NCBI GenBank assembly: GCA_905160935.1
Contig: CAJHZI010000449.1
Span: 134,501-198,500 of the forward strand
Reading direction: 5' to 3'
DNA: 64,000 nucleotides
Source of the DNA: Enchytraeus crypticus
Lineage: Eukaryota > Annelida > Clitellata > Enchytraeida > Enchytraeidae
Notes under the pieces: generated by a model
Seen by the model: the letters and a program-made list of their open reading frames with translations, nothing else
What the model was told of the DNA's origin: nothing
Databases searched by the model: none
Program-made: the position numbers and the translations under genes
Part shown: positions 1 through 11,199 of the stretch, piece after piece
How the letters are laid out: each line of letters begins with the position of its first letter
How positions within the stretch are numbered: position 1 is the stretch's first letter

Positions 1-317
1 GGGTGCTCTAACTAATGCGCAATTGATTTAAAGAAAAACTTACCTTTTCCTGAGAGACTGAAGCTGAACGTCATTAAGCTTTTAATCTAACAAACTATTG
101 TTTATAGATTAAAATAGATGGATAATTTATAGATTAGATTGCTATGTGGTAATTACCACATCGACTTCTCAGCTTCTATACAAGCGCTTTACTTAGCATC
201 AACTTCAAGCATCTTCTCAGTTAGAACGCAGTTTTGTTTGGTATATTCTGTAAGAGTTTCATTCAGGTTCAGATAAAGAAAAGCTTTACCTCCTTTTCTT
301 TAGTTCCATTTAATTTT
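1..317. other. intergenic, nothing recognised
   Basis: AT-rich sequence without a convincing open frame, RNA gene or repeat that recurs elsewhere in the window. Confidence 0.5.
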
Positions 318-440
318 GACTGATTTTCTGGATTTTGAAATTTGCACCGTTTTTGAACCTTCTTTTTGTTCGCCGGCTTGATTTCGACTCAAAAGTGCTC
401 GAGGTTGTCATTGATGACTGTAGCACTCTAATTTTTGTTA
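318..440 (+). repeat. repeat family G, copy 1
   Basis: About 120 bp that recurs at 44325-44450 (same strand) and inverted at 44593-44712. Shared landmarks are TTTGCACCGTTTT, the AGTGCTCGA block and a final ACTGTAGCACTCTAATT. No coding capacity is visible; the family type is unknown. Confidence 0.6.
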
Positions 441-920
441 TTTTATTAGTAATGTCAATTTTTCTAATCAAGAATAAAACTAGGAGCAGAAGTTGAATCA
501 TCGAATCTATGCAAGAGTACACGTATGTTGACTCATGGAATGGGAGAAGGAAGGAAGGAAAGAGTTCAAGTTCACTGAACTTCCTTCATTCCTTTAATAT
601 TAATCCATTTATCCTGAATTAGCTCGGATATAATCCGGTCAGGAATTTCATCTGTCGTCACACATGCGGCTCCTATTCTTTACACATTAATCTGTTACGA
701 TTTTACAGTATGTTATTATTTTCAATATTCATTTTCATATATTCATATATACGTTCATTCATAATTCATTGTAAATATTCTACAACAACTAGAAAATCTT
801 TTTGAACATGTTTGATAAAGATTTCTACGTGAAATTGAGTAAAGATTGAGGCAGGCTTGTTCAAACTGAATTGATAAAAAAGTGAGAATTTAACTCGCCG
901 ACAGCAGCATGTGTTCATTC
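441..920. other. intergenic, nothing recognised
   Basis: AT-rich; a short GGAAGGAAGGAA run near 547 is the only pattern seen. Confidence 0.5.
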
Positions 921-924
921 ATTA

Positions 925-1010
925 ATACCTGTTTGATGGTCGAGTTCGTAAGCAATTGAGTAACGAGCAATCAATAAGTTACAGTTTCGAAACCTCACGG
1001 GGTCACCTCT
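925..1010 (+). repeat. tRNA-like SINE relic
   Basis: GATGGTCGAGTTCG resembles a Pol III A box and GTTTCGAAACC, about 50 bp on, a B box. A similar segment stands at 51056-51112. No closed acceptor stem is visible, so this is not a functional tRNA gene. Confidence 0.4.
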
Positions 1011-1023
1011 GTACGTTATGAAT

Positions 1024-1076
1024 GGTAAGGACGTTATGCTTTAGATCGTTAAGGTAAGGACGTTATGCTTTAGATC
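1024..1076 (+). repeat. 29-bp direct duplication
   Basis: A 24-bp block beginning GGTAAGGACG and ending TTTAGATC occurs at 1024-1047 and again, identical, at 1053-1076. Confidence 0.8.
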
Positions 1077-1084
1077 AGACCTCA

Positions 1085-1135
1085 ACTTCACAAACGTGTG
1101 TAAGAGGCGACTAGTACAAATGTTGTATAAGACGG
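1085..1135 (+). repeat. SINE D fragment
   Basis: Contains GTAAGAGGCGACTA, the most conserved block of the SINE D family defined at 25517-25860. Confidence 0.4.
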
Positions 1136-1139
1136 GTAG

Positions 1140-2489
1140 CCATGTGATTAGCTTTGATTTTGTTATTAAAACATATTGACCGCTTACACTTCGGACTAAC
1201 GGAGTTCTATTGACCCCACCGGTCGTGGCTTTTTGCTATGCAACTATTTGACTGTTGTTCATTCAACGATGATGTGCATTTCTCTCAAGCGGCTCTCTTG
1301 ATTGATTGATTTGTTGTTTATATTATTGAATGAATTAATGATTAGTTGATTTATTGGTTGATTAATTGATTGGTGGATATAGTGATTGATCGAGTGACTG
1401 ATGGAGTAAATAATTTATTCATTTGATTGATGATTTTCTGATTGATTGTAGTTGCTATTGTATTCCGACTACTGCGCTTTGTTATATACGATAAAGTCTC
1501 CAGTAGCTAAATGCTCTAACTTGACATTGTTTAGACTAGTCATCTAACTCAGAATATTGACTTTCATTAGAATTTTGATTTTCGTTAGATGAATTATGGC
1601 TAGACCTCTGCAATCTAGCGTCAAATTTAATAATAAAACAAAATAATAATTTAATTATGCCTTAAGCTTGACAATACTTGGGGAATGTACTTCTGTTTTG
1701 TATATACGAGTTGTCGATATATCGTGTAATTGAACATTTTTATATCTAATTTCAGATGATATAGTTGACACCGGTTTAACGCTATCATTAGATAGAGCTG
1801 GGAGGCAATAATATAGAAGCCTTGAGCCCAATTAGGCTCCATTGTAATTGTCAATTTTCGTTTTAAATGTGCTCATAATTAAATGTCAGTTTTACCATGC
1901 AAGCATTTAGCTTATTGAATGCCTTTTGTAATGAGCTCATTATATTATTTTTAAATACACAGCCAAATATAATGCATCAGTTGGCCATTGAAGACAATTA
2001 AGAAAATCTTTCATGTTGCATGTGTTACCGTTACTTCATGAGAAGCTTAATTATAGCACAAAAAGAAAAATATATTTGCTTTAACTTATAACGCATGTCC
2101 TTAATAGTATAATATTATAGATACACCGGGAATAAGGCACATCCCCATAAAACAGTTTTGTGGTAATAATACCATTTTTTCAAGGCCTCTACTCATAAAT
2201 ATGAGATATTTCCAGTTAACATTTGCTAACTTCTAATATAGTGCCATTACTATAAGATATTTACTACTGTAGACCTATAAGAATTGTTTCTGATTTTAAA
2301 AATTGCTTATTAACATATAGGCGATCATACACTCATTGCACAGTGCTAGTAGGCCGATGTTGTATATTTTGTGATGTGAATGCATCAATAAATCTAATTG
2401 TGAAGTGTATTGTAGTGTAGAGACAGAATAACATAATATTAAAAATTGTAACTGTAATTATCAGAAACTCTAATTTTAATTTAAGGATA

Positions 2490-2490
<1 letters not shown>
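1140..2490. other. intergenic; degenerate GATT-rich stretch
   Basis: At 1295-1445 the sequence is a loose succession of TGATTGATT-like words. The rest is unremarkable AT-rich DNA. Confidence 0.5.
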
Positions 2491-2557
<67 letters not shown>

Positions 2558-2805
2558 TCCTATTTCTTTATATTATTATAATAATATTATATTATTTATA
2601 ATATATATTTATATTATAATATAATATATCTATTATATTCTATAAATATATTATAATATTAATATATATATATACTATATATCTAGATATAATAAATATA
2701 GTATATAATTATATATTTTATTGTTGCTTAGAGTTATATAGAGATATCATATTAGTATATATATATATATAGATATATATATTATATATATATATATAAA
2801 TCTTA
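2491..2805. repeat. (TA)n microsatellite and TA-rich decay
   Basis: An essentially perfect (TA)n run covers about 2494-2552. It is followed by degenerate TA-only sequence with TATAATATTA-type interruptions to about 2800. Confidence 0.9.
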
Positions 2806-2854
2806 GAATAGATAGAGCACCGTTAATTGCCGGTTTCGTTAGTAGCGGCAACGA

Positions 2855-3024
2855 GCAGAAACGACGGAAGGCAAAAGGAAACCACCCAGAAGATCTATAT
2901 TGGTCTAAAGCCATGTACATTGTAAACTACATAAGGATGGTTGTTGATCTATCGTGCTCTATTGGAGCATGAAACAGTCGAGAGTTGATTACGTTCGATG
3001 GACCTGCCGCTTGTCCGACATCCG
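2855..3024 (+). repeat. SINE D copy with decayed 3' hairpin
   Basis: Carries the family words GAAGGCAAAAGGAAACCACC, an ACTACATAAGG block and GTTGATCTA, then GGACCTGCCGCTTGTCCG. That end aligns with the GGACCTGCCA-TTGGCAG end of other copies. The 8-bp array at 3025 starts exactly where other copies start a GA microsatellite. Confidence 0.7.
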
Positions 3025-3583
3025 GACTTAGAGACTTAGAGACTTAGAGACTTAGAGACTTAGAGACTTAGAGACTTAGAGACTTAGAGACTTAGAGACT
3101 TAGAGACTTAGAGACTTAGAGACTTAGAGACTTAGAGACTTAGAGACTTAGAGACTTAGAGACTTAGAGACTTAGAGACTTAGAGACTTAGAGACTTAGA
3201 GACTTAGAGACTTAGAGACTTAGAGATTTAGAGACTTAGAGACTTAGAGACTTAGAGACTTAGAGACTTAGAGACTTAGAGACTTAGAGACTTAGAGACT
3301 TAGAGACTTAGAGACTTAGAGACTTAGAGACTTAGAGACTTAGAGACTTAGAGACTTAGAGACTTAGAGACTTAGAGACGTAGAGACTTAGAGACTTAGA
3401 GACTTAGAGACTTAGAGACTTAGAGACTTAGAGACTTAGAGACTTAGAGACTTAGAGACTTAGAGACTTAGAGACTTAGAGACTTAGAGACTTAGAGACT
3501 TAGAGATTTAGAGACTTAGAGACTTAGAGACTTAGAGACTTAGAGACTTAGAGACTTCAAGACTTAGAGACTTAAAGACTTAA
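3025..3583 (+). repeat. 8-bp minisatellite (GACTTAGA)n
   Basis: About 70 head-to-tail copies of GACTTAGA, nearly all identical, with rare substitutions (GATTTAGA near 3226 and 3506, GACGTAGA near 3378). The last few units before 3583 are degenerate. The array abuts the 3' end of a SINE D copy. Confidence 0.95.
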
Positions 3584-3589
3584 AAGCAG

Positions 3590-4005
3590 AGTTACAAAGT
3601 TTCTCCAACTCTAAGATTTTCCAATTTCCACTCCTTTGATAAAAATACCTTGTATACTCTCAATGGTTCCCCGTGTTGTGTCCGGGTTGTTTGAAGAGCA
3701 GACCAACCGTGTAAATATGCATGTGTCTTAGAAGGTGACCTAAAAACTAGATCCAAAACAACGTCAGAAAGGGTATTCGGTTGGTGAGCGTCTAAGCTCC
3801 AGAAATTGCTACAAAAACTTAAACTAATGGACAAATTAAAGTTCGTATCCCGACCTTGGTTAAACTGGAATTTAAGGAAAGATGACGATGATGATGATGA
3901 TGATGAAGAATAAGAAGAAGAAGAAGAAGAAGAAGATGATGATGATGAAGATGATGACTCTCGTGGTATTGTGATCTGTAGTGTTTCTGTAGTGTTGTGT
4001 GCTGT
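3590..4005. repeat. trinucleotide-rich stretch, no gene
   Basis: Between about 3885 and 3960 lie GAT and GAA trinucleotide runs. They create a serine run in a 149-residue minus-strand frame, which I take as a by-product of the repeat. No other coding signal is seen. Confidence 0.6.
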
Positions 4006-4066
4006 TGGGGACGTCTCTGACAATAAGGCGTCCCCAATCACATGTCACTACAAATCGATTCACCCC
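4006..4066 (-). mobile_element. LINE C 3' UTR fragment
   Basis: Read on the minus strand it runs GGTGAATCGATTTGTAGTGA, then the ATGTGATTGGGGACG block, matching 17128-17160 and 28670-28715. It is cut before the GACGTTAAAC end. Confidence 0.6.
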
Positions 4067-4079
4067 AAACGATCTAAAA

Positions 4080-4975
4080 ATAATGTGCTGAAGAGAAATA
4101 AAATATTATTCGTTACATAAATAATAATAAATTATTATTATTTGTTGTTAACGAAATTTATTAATTTATATATTATGCTATTTAATTTAATAAATATTAT
4201 ACATTAATAAAATTTATTATTAATAAAATTATTGTTATTAGTGATAAATAACTGAAGCAGGTTTGTGTTTCGTGCTTTGGCGGCATTTCTAATTATTCTC
4301 TGTTAAGCGATTAAGAACAGTTTTAATGATAACGATTACCCTCGTTATCAATTTTCTTTCATCATCATCGTCTCAAACTCATAGGTCACGATCAAGTAAG
4401 ATGTTTACACGGACTATGACACGAATATCAAAGCATCGGAATATGTTAGCACACTGGAACATAAGAACCCACTTGTCTGGAGATAGTCGGCAACGCTTAG
4501 TGATTCCACCCCGGATATCTGATGAATCAAGGGTGACGGAGTGTGAGGAAGTCCATAGACTCTGATTCGCTCCAGTGAGCCGATCCACTCGGTTATCTTT
4601 TAAGACTGGAGTGTTTGTAAGCGAAAGTTGGAGAGCTTGGCAGGGGTTTAATATTAGCGCAAAGCGCGAAAATTTCGGTGTTATTAGATTAATTATATGA
4701 GAATTATTATTCGGCCCGCTGAGCAGGATGAAAATGCGAGGTGACATGAAAGCTTATAGTGTCTAAGATACCACTTAATAAAACTGTCAAACTTCTCTCT
4801 ATGGGGCTATCGCAATCTAGCGCTTTAATACACCTTTATTTCTACACGGAGTATTAAATATACATCAGAGCTGCATATAATCTTTAATTGGTTCCCCTTT
4901 CGTGTTGAATGATCTAAATTCAACTTTGTGAATTAAAATAGATTTCGCTAAAAATTAAATTTCCTGTTAACTTAA
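4080..4975. other. intergenic; unexplained moderately GC-rich patch
   Basis: 4080-4260 is AT-rich. 4320-4750 has more balanced composition and holds open frames on both strands (79 and 122 codons). Neither shows a recognisable domain and they overlap each other, so I call no gene. Confidence 0.4.
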
Positions 4976-4978
4976 TCT

Positions 4979-5060
4979 TTATGACGGTAGCTCGAGTGTG
5001 TCGAATTGTCTTAAAGAGAGGTGCAGTGCTTCTGAACCTTGACTTTAAACACACTACAAG
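4979..5060 (+). repeat. SINE B copy
   Basis: Family order GACGGTAGCTCGAGTGTGTC, then GTCTTAAAGAGAGG, then GTGCTTCTGAACCTTGAC, then TTTAAACACACTACAA. The tail is GACTTTAAAC where most copies have GACGTTAAAC. Confidence 0.7.
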
Positions 5061-5187
5061 CGCTACTCTTCTATTATTCAAAGTATTCTGTATGTTAAAG
5101 CCAGTCTCCATATATACTGAAAGAATAGCAACGAAATAGATATGAGGTCAAGGAAAGAAAAGTGTGAAAGTTTTTAGAGTATAAATG

Positions 5188-5306
5188 GTAAAGCTAATTT
5201 AACGTCAGTTTCCTCACTCGAAAGCGATGTCATTGACGGGAGAGCTAGGATTTGAACCCCGCACAAATTGATCTGCGGTCGAATATCTTACGACGGGCTC
5301 CAGCCT
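5188..5306 (-). repeat. SINE A copy
   Basis: On the minus strand: GGCTGGAGCCCG at the 5' end, the internal TGCGGGGTTCAAATCC B box, GACATCGCTTTCGAGTGAGG and the AACTGACGTTAAA tail. The whole tRNA-like body is retained. Confidence 0.85.
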
Positions 5307-5332
5307 AATCATAATAAATACATTATTATTAC

Positions 5333-5337
<5 letters not shown>

Positions 5338-5422
<85 letters not shown>
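5338..5422. repeat. (TA)n microsatellite
   Basis: About 42 uninterrupted TA units. Confidence 0.95.
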
Positions 5423-5424
<2 letters not shown>

Positions 5425-5429
5425 ATTTA

Positions 5430-6325
5430 ACTGTAAAGTCGATTTGAAATCGAATAGACTCAAGTATCCATTAGGCACACTATTAATAATTAATGATAAT
5501 TAATTAATTAATTAATTAATACCCATCCATTTATTATATACATATTGTCCAGACTGGTCGAGCTTCTTTGGTCTTGTATTTGATATGAGCTGTACTTGTA
5601 TAAAATATAATGTCATGTATATGAGCTGTACTTATATAAAATGCAGTGGCATGTCTTACAATGTCGAAGCTGATGGCATACACTGTACATGTATTAATTA
5701 GATGCTATTAGAGTATTTTAATTCTTAAACAAACATTTACTACTCAAGCCTTTCATCTAATAGCGAAATTCATGATATAGGCAAGAAAAATTACTGTTAC
5801 GCTTATTATTATCCAACTGTTTCCTTTTGCTAAAGCAAGAACATAAATAAGTTAGATTTAAAGAGTAGGCCTATTTTGCGGCTTTTGCAAGAATAACCAT
5901 TTATAGTGAAAAGCTAACTATAGACTTTAAAAGTCTTGAAATATTTCCAAAGTTATATTGTCAAGTAAATATTTTATATTATATTTTCTTTTCTCGTGTA
6001 TAGACATGCGTAGCTTATGGGTTGTGCACTTTTGGCTTGTATATGAAAGTACAAGTAAAATTATATGCTATACTGTACAATACTGTATTAAGCATGAAAA
6101 TTGTTAGGTATTTTATTATTAGAAAATTTAATATTAATATATAATCAGTCTATTTCGCTCTGTATTTCGACAAGTCGCAGATCCACGATACATATTCCTA
6201 CGAACATCTTAAATTCTTAACGTTCAGTAATAGTATCCCGTTGACAAACAAATTTATCTAATCTTGAAGGGTAAGCCTTTTCGAAATGTTATTTTAGTAT
6301 TCAGCATGGGAAAACACATCTTCTT
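5430..6325. other. intergenic, nothing recognised
   Basis: AT-rich; a short direct repeat of ATGAGCTGTACTTGTATAAA at about 5585 and 5622 is the only internal structure noticed, besides a short (TTAA)n patch near 5500. Confidence 0.5.
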
Positions 6326-6329
6326 ATAT

Positions 6330-6410
6330 AGCTTCCTATCGGCTTCTTAGTACATGTTTAGTCGTCTCTTACGACATATACCGGTTACGGCTGTTTTATT
6401 CTGTTAGCTG
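6330..6410 (-). repeat. SINE D fragment
   Basis: Contains CGTCTCTTACGACATATACC, the reverse complement of the family's GTAAGAGGCGACTA region; compare 49855-49885. Confidence 0.45.
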
Positions 6411-6477
6411 CCTGGACCAGGAAGCACTGGATACAATTATTGATATGACAACGCCTCAATGGCCCCCACAAGATATC

Positions 6478-6600
6478 CGTTATTTTACAAGCAAACTTTG
6501 TAACAAAGTTATTTTAAAAGCAAACTTTGTAACAAAGTTATGTTAAAAGCAAACTTTGATAACAACAAACTTTGATAACAAATATAATATCCGCTATTTT
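6478..6600 (+). repeat. palindromic tandem repeat
   Basis: Two to three copies of an approximately 35-bp unit with the inverted repeat AACTTTGTAACAAAGTT (7-bp arms, 3-base loop). Two more copies carry a shortened AACTTTGATAACAA version. Confidence 0.8.
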
Positions 6601-6634
6601 AAAAGCAACCTTTGTAGACCGGCCAGTGTTAAGT

Positions 6635-6762
6635 TACTGGCTGGAGCCAGTGTCGATGTCGGTAAGATACTCGACCGTGAATCAATATGTGCGAGGTTCA
6701 AACCCTGGGCTCGGCCGTCACTGACATCGCTTTCGAGTGGGGAAACTACCGTTAACACTAGA
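6635..6762 (+). repeat. SINE A copy
   Basis: Begins ACTGGCTGGAGCCAGTGTCG, holds GATACTCGACC, B-box-like GAGGTTCAAACCC, CACTGACATCGCTTTCGAG and a slightly decayed tail (CTACCGTTAACA). Confidence 0.85.
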
Positions 6763-7255
6763 TTTTTTACTGAACTTAATTCTAGATTTCTAAAAGCTGG
6801 CACGATGCCCAGAAGCACCGAGAACCCACAATAAATTAATGGCGGGGAGAGGGGGGTGGTGATGGTGACAGGGGATTAGCGCCATCTGTCTTGTCATGAG
6901 TGTGGTACCGTTGTTCTGTACGTACAATAGCACCCCACCCACTCCAGAAAACCTCCCCACTCCTTTCTCTCATGCATCCCACCTCTCTTCAAGAGCTCTC
7001 GCCCCACCCTTGTTCTAGAACACCCCTCTTCCACTTCACACACCTCCCACACCACACACACGCTTACACATAACATATATGAGATAACATCGCCAGTTTC
7101 TTCCGGGTTTAGAGACTAAGCTTAAGAAAAGTTTAACGTTCATTTCTGCCTCAATATTATGTCAGTGACGAGTCGAGCACTGCAGTTGAACCTCTCGCCT
7201 ACTTATTCGTTGTTGGGCAATATAACGACACGCTAACGGCCCAACAGTGTAATCT
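6763..7255. other. intergenic; purine/pyrimidine-skewed patch
   Basis: 6841-6880 is a G-rich run and 6940-7070 is C-rich with many CACCCC and CTCC words. No gene, promoter motif set or known repeat was recognised. Confidence 0.45.
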
Positions 7256-7257
7256 AT

Positions 7258-7745
7258 TTTATTTTTATTTATTTATTTATTGATTTATTTCAGGCGTAAA
7301 AACCCATACATGAATCTTGCACTTAGAACAATGCAACAAAAACCAGAAAAGCAAACAGTCTGCACATAAATTGAGCTATAGGCCTAAAACAATTACTTAT
7401 AGAATTAGGCATACAAGGCTATAATAGGCTCAGAACATCAAAACACTTAACTAGCATATTAGCATTATCCAGCAAGCACATTCTAAACTTTAATCTGTAA
7501 TTTGAAAGGATAGTATCAAAACTAGACAATCCGGTTTCTAACAGCGCGATAGTTAGGCTGCTGTAACGTTTGTATTCAAAAAATATTTTAATACATTTAT
7601 TATAGCAAGATCGAAACTTCTCTATTGAACCTATTGTAAACGACGACCATAGTGCCACATCATAGAAGCACATACAATAGAATTTGAACAGGACCTTCTT
7701 AACATTAAGAGAACAATAAGCAAATCTACGCTTTAATATATTCGT
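7258..7745 (-). mobile_element. CR1/Rex1-like LINE, 3' end of the pol gene
   Basis: A minus-strand frame (7419-7751) encodes 110 residues with the pattern VLFKFYCMCFYDVALW, then a Cys/Lys/Arg-rich stretch and LSNYRLKFRMCLL. I recognise this as the poorly conserved C-terminal region beyond the reverse transcriptase of CR1/Rex1/Jockey-type LINEs. Downstream on the minus strand a short 3' UTR ends in repeated AATAAATAAATAAA at about 7257-7285, the expected LINE tail. The copy is 5'-truncated: no endonuclease or catalytic RT motif is present upstream. Domain identity is by pattern recognition, not by search. Confidence 0.65.
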
Positions 7746-7759
7746 ACGCATAAATCGCT

Positions 7760-8115
7760 GTGAAGCACTTAATTATATAATAATCTTTATTCACAAAACA
7801 AGTGGCAGTAGTACAAGAAAGGAAAATAAGACAACATAAAAATGCAAACTGAATTAGACAAACAAAAGAAATATAAAATGATAAGGTTTACCTACGAATT
7901 AGCTATTCGGTCATTTTGTTACATGTACTAGAAACATCATAGCGGCAAAAATACTTTCAAAATATTTCCAAAATTTATATCTTATCTTAGCATTAGAGTC
8001 ATTACTCTGAATGCCATATTTAGTTTGTATGTTGAAATAATCTTCATAATCCTGATGATCTACTTGTATGTTCAGCGTATCATCCAAGCAATTAGACAGG
8101 ATCAGACTACGCAAA
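7760..8115. other. intergenic, nothing recognised
   Basis: AT-rich DNA between the LINE fragment and the duplication at 8116. Confidence 0.5.
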
Positions 8116-8361
8116 ACATTATGCCTATGATAATTATATATTATATTCCCTCTTCAGCAGGGTTGGGGTCGTCTCTGACAGTGCACAGTATGAAGGACAG
8201 GTTGAGCATGATTACTGAAGAGGAGATGTAGAGAAATAAATGTTCCATAAACAACTAAGATTTGTAAGCAAAAATTCTTCTGAGCTGCGTAATTATGAAA
8301 TAAGTATATGAAATATAATTCGTAATACTTTATAGGCTTTCGTACAATGATACTTAGGTTG
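8116..8361 (+). repeat. segmental duplication, left copy
   Basis: Begins TTATGCCTATGATAAT and includes GTGCACAGTATGAAGGACA and TATAATTCGTAATACTT. It is homologous to 8489-8670 in the same order, with many substitutions and a shorter middle part in the right copy. Confidence 0.75.
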
Positions 8362-8374
8362 TTATAATAATACT

Positions 8375-8488
8375 AAAAACAGTACCAATAACGATATTGA
8401 TAATAATAATAGATAAGTCATAATAATAATAATAACAATAATAATAATAATATTTAAAAAATAATTAAAAATAATAATAATAATAAAA
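8375..8488. repeat. (ATA)n-rich microsatellite
   Basis: Imperfect AATAAT/ATAATA runs separating the two duplicated segments. Confidence 0.8.
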
Positions 8489-8670
8489 TTATGCCTATGA
8501 TAATGATATATTATTTTCCCTCTTTAGCAGTGTTAGGGTGGTCCCTGATAGTGCACAATATGAAGGACATGCTGAACATAATAATTATTGTCTTATTATT
8601 ATGTATATAAAATATAATTCGTCATACTTCATTGGCTTTTAATCCAATGATACTTCATATATTGTTAAAA
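8489..8670 (+). repeat. segmental duplication, right copy
   Basis: Begins TTATGCCTATGATAATG and includes GTGCACAATATGAAGGACAT and TATAATTCGTCATACTTC, matching 8116-8361. Confidence 0.75.
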
Positions 8671-8674
8671 TTAA

Positions 8675-9540
8675 GTTATTGCAATTAAGTTATTATTACG
8701 TTCAGCATAATAATAATAATAATAATAATATAACCATTAAATAACCACTTTCAAAAAATAGTCATTGAATTTCTTGTGGCCCAGTTTTAAATAAAATTTC
8801 TGGTCTTTTTTACAATTTCTGCTGTCTTTTCATTTCGCAGTTTTAGTTCAGTTCAATTAAACACAACTAAAATATATCATAAATAATTTCTTAAGTTATA
8901 ATATAAGCTACGAAAGATCTGCGCCCTTTATGTGACAATTAGGATTGATCTTCGTTTTGCATTTATTCTGTGACTTATTTGTTATGTGAATTGATTTCTA
9001 AACAAGAATCAGATCAGAGGAATATAGATAAGGCAGGCATAATCAGACTATACTCGAAACAGCATAATGGAGCGATTTTGTTTAGAAATCGTTAAATCCA
9101 GCCTTAAAGCAGCACAAAGCTTCTGAGTTACATTATAATAAGAAGTGTTCAAAGTGGCACAAAGCCGTGCTATACATTCAATTCGCTTCATTATAGCGGC
9201 GCTTTTGATACTTTGCTTTACAATCACCAGAGAGCGTCATTATTTCTAGGAGTACCAAACCCCCATTCGACACCCCACCGCTTCTATTCATTGGAATAGC
9301 CACCCCTGCCTCATTTGCATACAGCTGCCTCTGTGCTGCTTTGTTCGCTAGATGGCTGGCTGACACATGCTGTCCTCTGCAGGTGTATATACTTGAATGC
9401 TCCCCGCTGTCACATAGTGGGTCTGTCGTGGGTTCTAGAAGAGTGGGTGGGGTTCTCCGTGGAGAGGAGAGAAGATAATTGAGGCACCCCTGCTAGATGA
9501 GATCACCGTTATAATCCGGCTGCTTGGCTCCCTCCTTCTA
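8675..9540. other. intergenic; short ORF of unknown status
   Basis: Contains an (ATA)n run at about 8708-8730. At 9178-9366 a minus-strand frame of 62 codons has balanced composition and an upstream AG (CTGCAG at 9379-9384 on the + strand). No domain or start context supports a gene. Confidence 0.4.
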
Positions 9541-9547
9541 TTATCTA

Positions 9548-9600
<53 letters not shown>

Positions 9601-9691
9601 ATCTATCTATCTCTCTCTCACTCTCTCAGTCTCTGGCTCTGTCTCTGTATGTCATTCTCTTCCCCTCTCTATTTCTGAACTTTATCTTTCT

Positions 9692-9735
<44 letters not shown>
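9541..9735. repeat. (CT)n microsatellite
   Basis: Two main CT runs, about 9551-9594 and 9694-9735, with CTAT and CTGT interruptions between. Confidence 0.95.
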
Positions 9736-9739
<4 letters not shown>

Positions 9740-9744
<5 letters not shown>

Positions 9745-10635
9745 AGCCAGTCTATGCTGTCTTTGCTTTCCTCTATTATTTGCAGTACAAAGTGAGAATT
9801 ATTGTTAAAATACCACTGCAATCTACTTTACATACAACACGATATAAAGTAGATAAATTTAATTGCCTCGCCATTTTGCTGATCTTCATTGAGATGAATC
9901 CCTCTCAACCAGTATCTCTGACAATCTTGTTTTTTTCTGATGGGCGCCTGTTCTGCCCCTAGCGAATGCTCGGCGCTTAACTTTCTCCACCTAGCGAGTG
10001 TCGTGCGCCCCTAGCACGCATTGTCGTTATGCTAAACTCTGCCTGCAGCAAACAGTTTCTCTTTGTCTCAACGACCACTGACAAGACTTCCCGGCAAAAT
10101 CTGTATAAAAAAGTTTACTTCGTCGTCTGTTATCTAACGGTTCTCGATGCTTCAAGTGCTTGCCTATTAAAATCAGCAAGTTGATGGATTCGATTAATAG
10201 TATAGCGGGATCTATTCAATTTACCGGGGCTTATTAAGTCTTGAAAGCTGACATCTACTTAGAATGCACTTATCGCATATAGAATATAATATAATATTGG
10301 TAGGCAAGTCTATCCTGATGTTATATACCGGTAGCTTGGCTAGCTTCTTGGTACATATAGTTCCAGTCAAACTCTATAAAGCTATAAAATAAAATGAATT
10401 CAGATTCAGGCTAATTACTTCTAAAAGTCATCAATTTTACTCTTAACAGAGCAGGTTTAACTTTAATTTAATTAAAATGTTTGGTCAGCGTCTTCAAGAG
10501 ATGCGCAATTGTTTTAAGAACTATTTTAAGCTACGAGGTTTTAATATTTAAATAAACACAGCCTGGCATTATGTCCAAATATAGTTATAATATATACCAA
10601 CTATTGGTTTAGTTTTTAGAATTCATAGAATTAGC
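9740..10635. other. intergenic, nothing recognised
   Basis: No coding or structural signal found. TAGCGAATGC / TAGCGAGTGT / TAGCACGCAT near 9960-10020 are loosely repeated words. Confidence 0.45.
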
Positions 10636-10639
10636 GCCA

Positions 10640-10705
10640 ATCTTGCGGTTTCCAGTTGCCTTCCTCAGTACTTGCCTTGTCGCCTCTTGCGGCATGTACA
10701 GTCTG
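10640..10705 (-). repeat. SINE D fragment
   Basis: GGTTTCCAGTTGCCTTCCTC and TCGCCTCTTGCGGCATGTAC correspond, on the minus strand, to the GGAAGGCAACGGGAAACC and AAGAGGCGACTA blocks of the family, but in shortened arrangement. Confidence 0.5.
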
Positions 10706-10844
10706 TATTTGTCTATTTTTCAATTTATCGGACACAACACGGAAATAATGAATTTAATCAGCATGTATTTATTTAAATTACCTTAAAATTAACTGAATTT
10801 CATCTTTGTAAGCCATAGAGTAGTCAACAATAATTTAATAAAGT

Positions 10845-10985
10845 AGTACGCTAATTCTTAAAGTAATAAATTAATAAAATAGTTAATTCATAAAGTGTTT
10901 AATTCATTAAGTAGTTAATTCATAAAGTAGTTAGTTAATTCATAATATAGTTAATTCAAAAAATAGTTAATTCATAAAGTGGATG
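10845..10985 (+). repeat. AT-rich tandem repeat (AGTTAATTCATAAAGT)n
   Basis: About eight degenerate copies of a 16-18-bp unit containing AGTTAATTCATAA. Confidence 0.85.
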
Positions 10986-11159
10986 CCAAATCGCTGTAGT
11001 TGACACAACTAAAAGTAACTCAATAAATGAATTGCAATTCGATTTTGAATTTGAGCCATTCGTTTTACAACTGGAGAGGGAAAGAAATCTGGAAGATTCT
11101 ATTTGAAGCCACGTGCTCTTATGTTAGAACTGAGGGTCAATTTAACAAGTTAAACAAGT
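10986..11159. other. intergenic
   Basis: No feature recognised. Confidence 0.4.
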
Positions 11160-11192
11160 TAACATTCAGTTAACAAGTTAAACTGAATGTTA
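11160..11192. repeat. perfect 12-bp inverted repeat
   Basis: TAACATTCAGTT (11160-11171) and AACTGAATGTTA (11181-11192) are exact reverse complements around a 9-base loop. Confidence 0.9.
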
Positions 11193-11199
11193 AAGGTGT

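Noticed and set aside
3592..4041. 149-residue minus-strand frame with a long serine run
   Set aside because: The serine run is produced by GAT/GAA trinucleotide repeats, the frame overlaps a LINE C tail, and no domain is recognisable.
4379..4747. 122-residue minus-strand frame
   Set aside because: No recognisable motif; overlapped by an equally plausible 79-codon + frame; probably chance in a more GC-balanced patch.
5214..5426. 70-residue frame with an Ile-Tyr run
   Set aside because: Composed of a (TA)n microsatellite fused to a SINE A copy.
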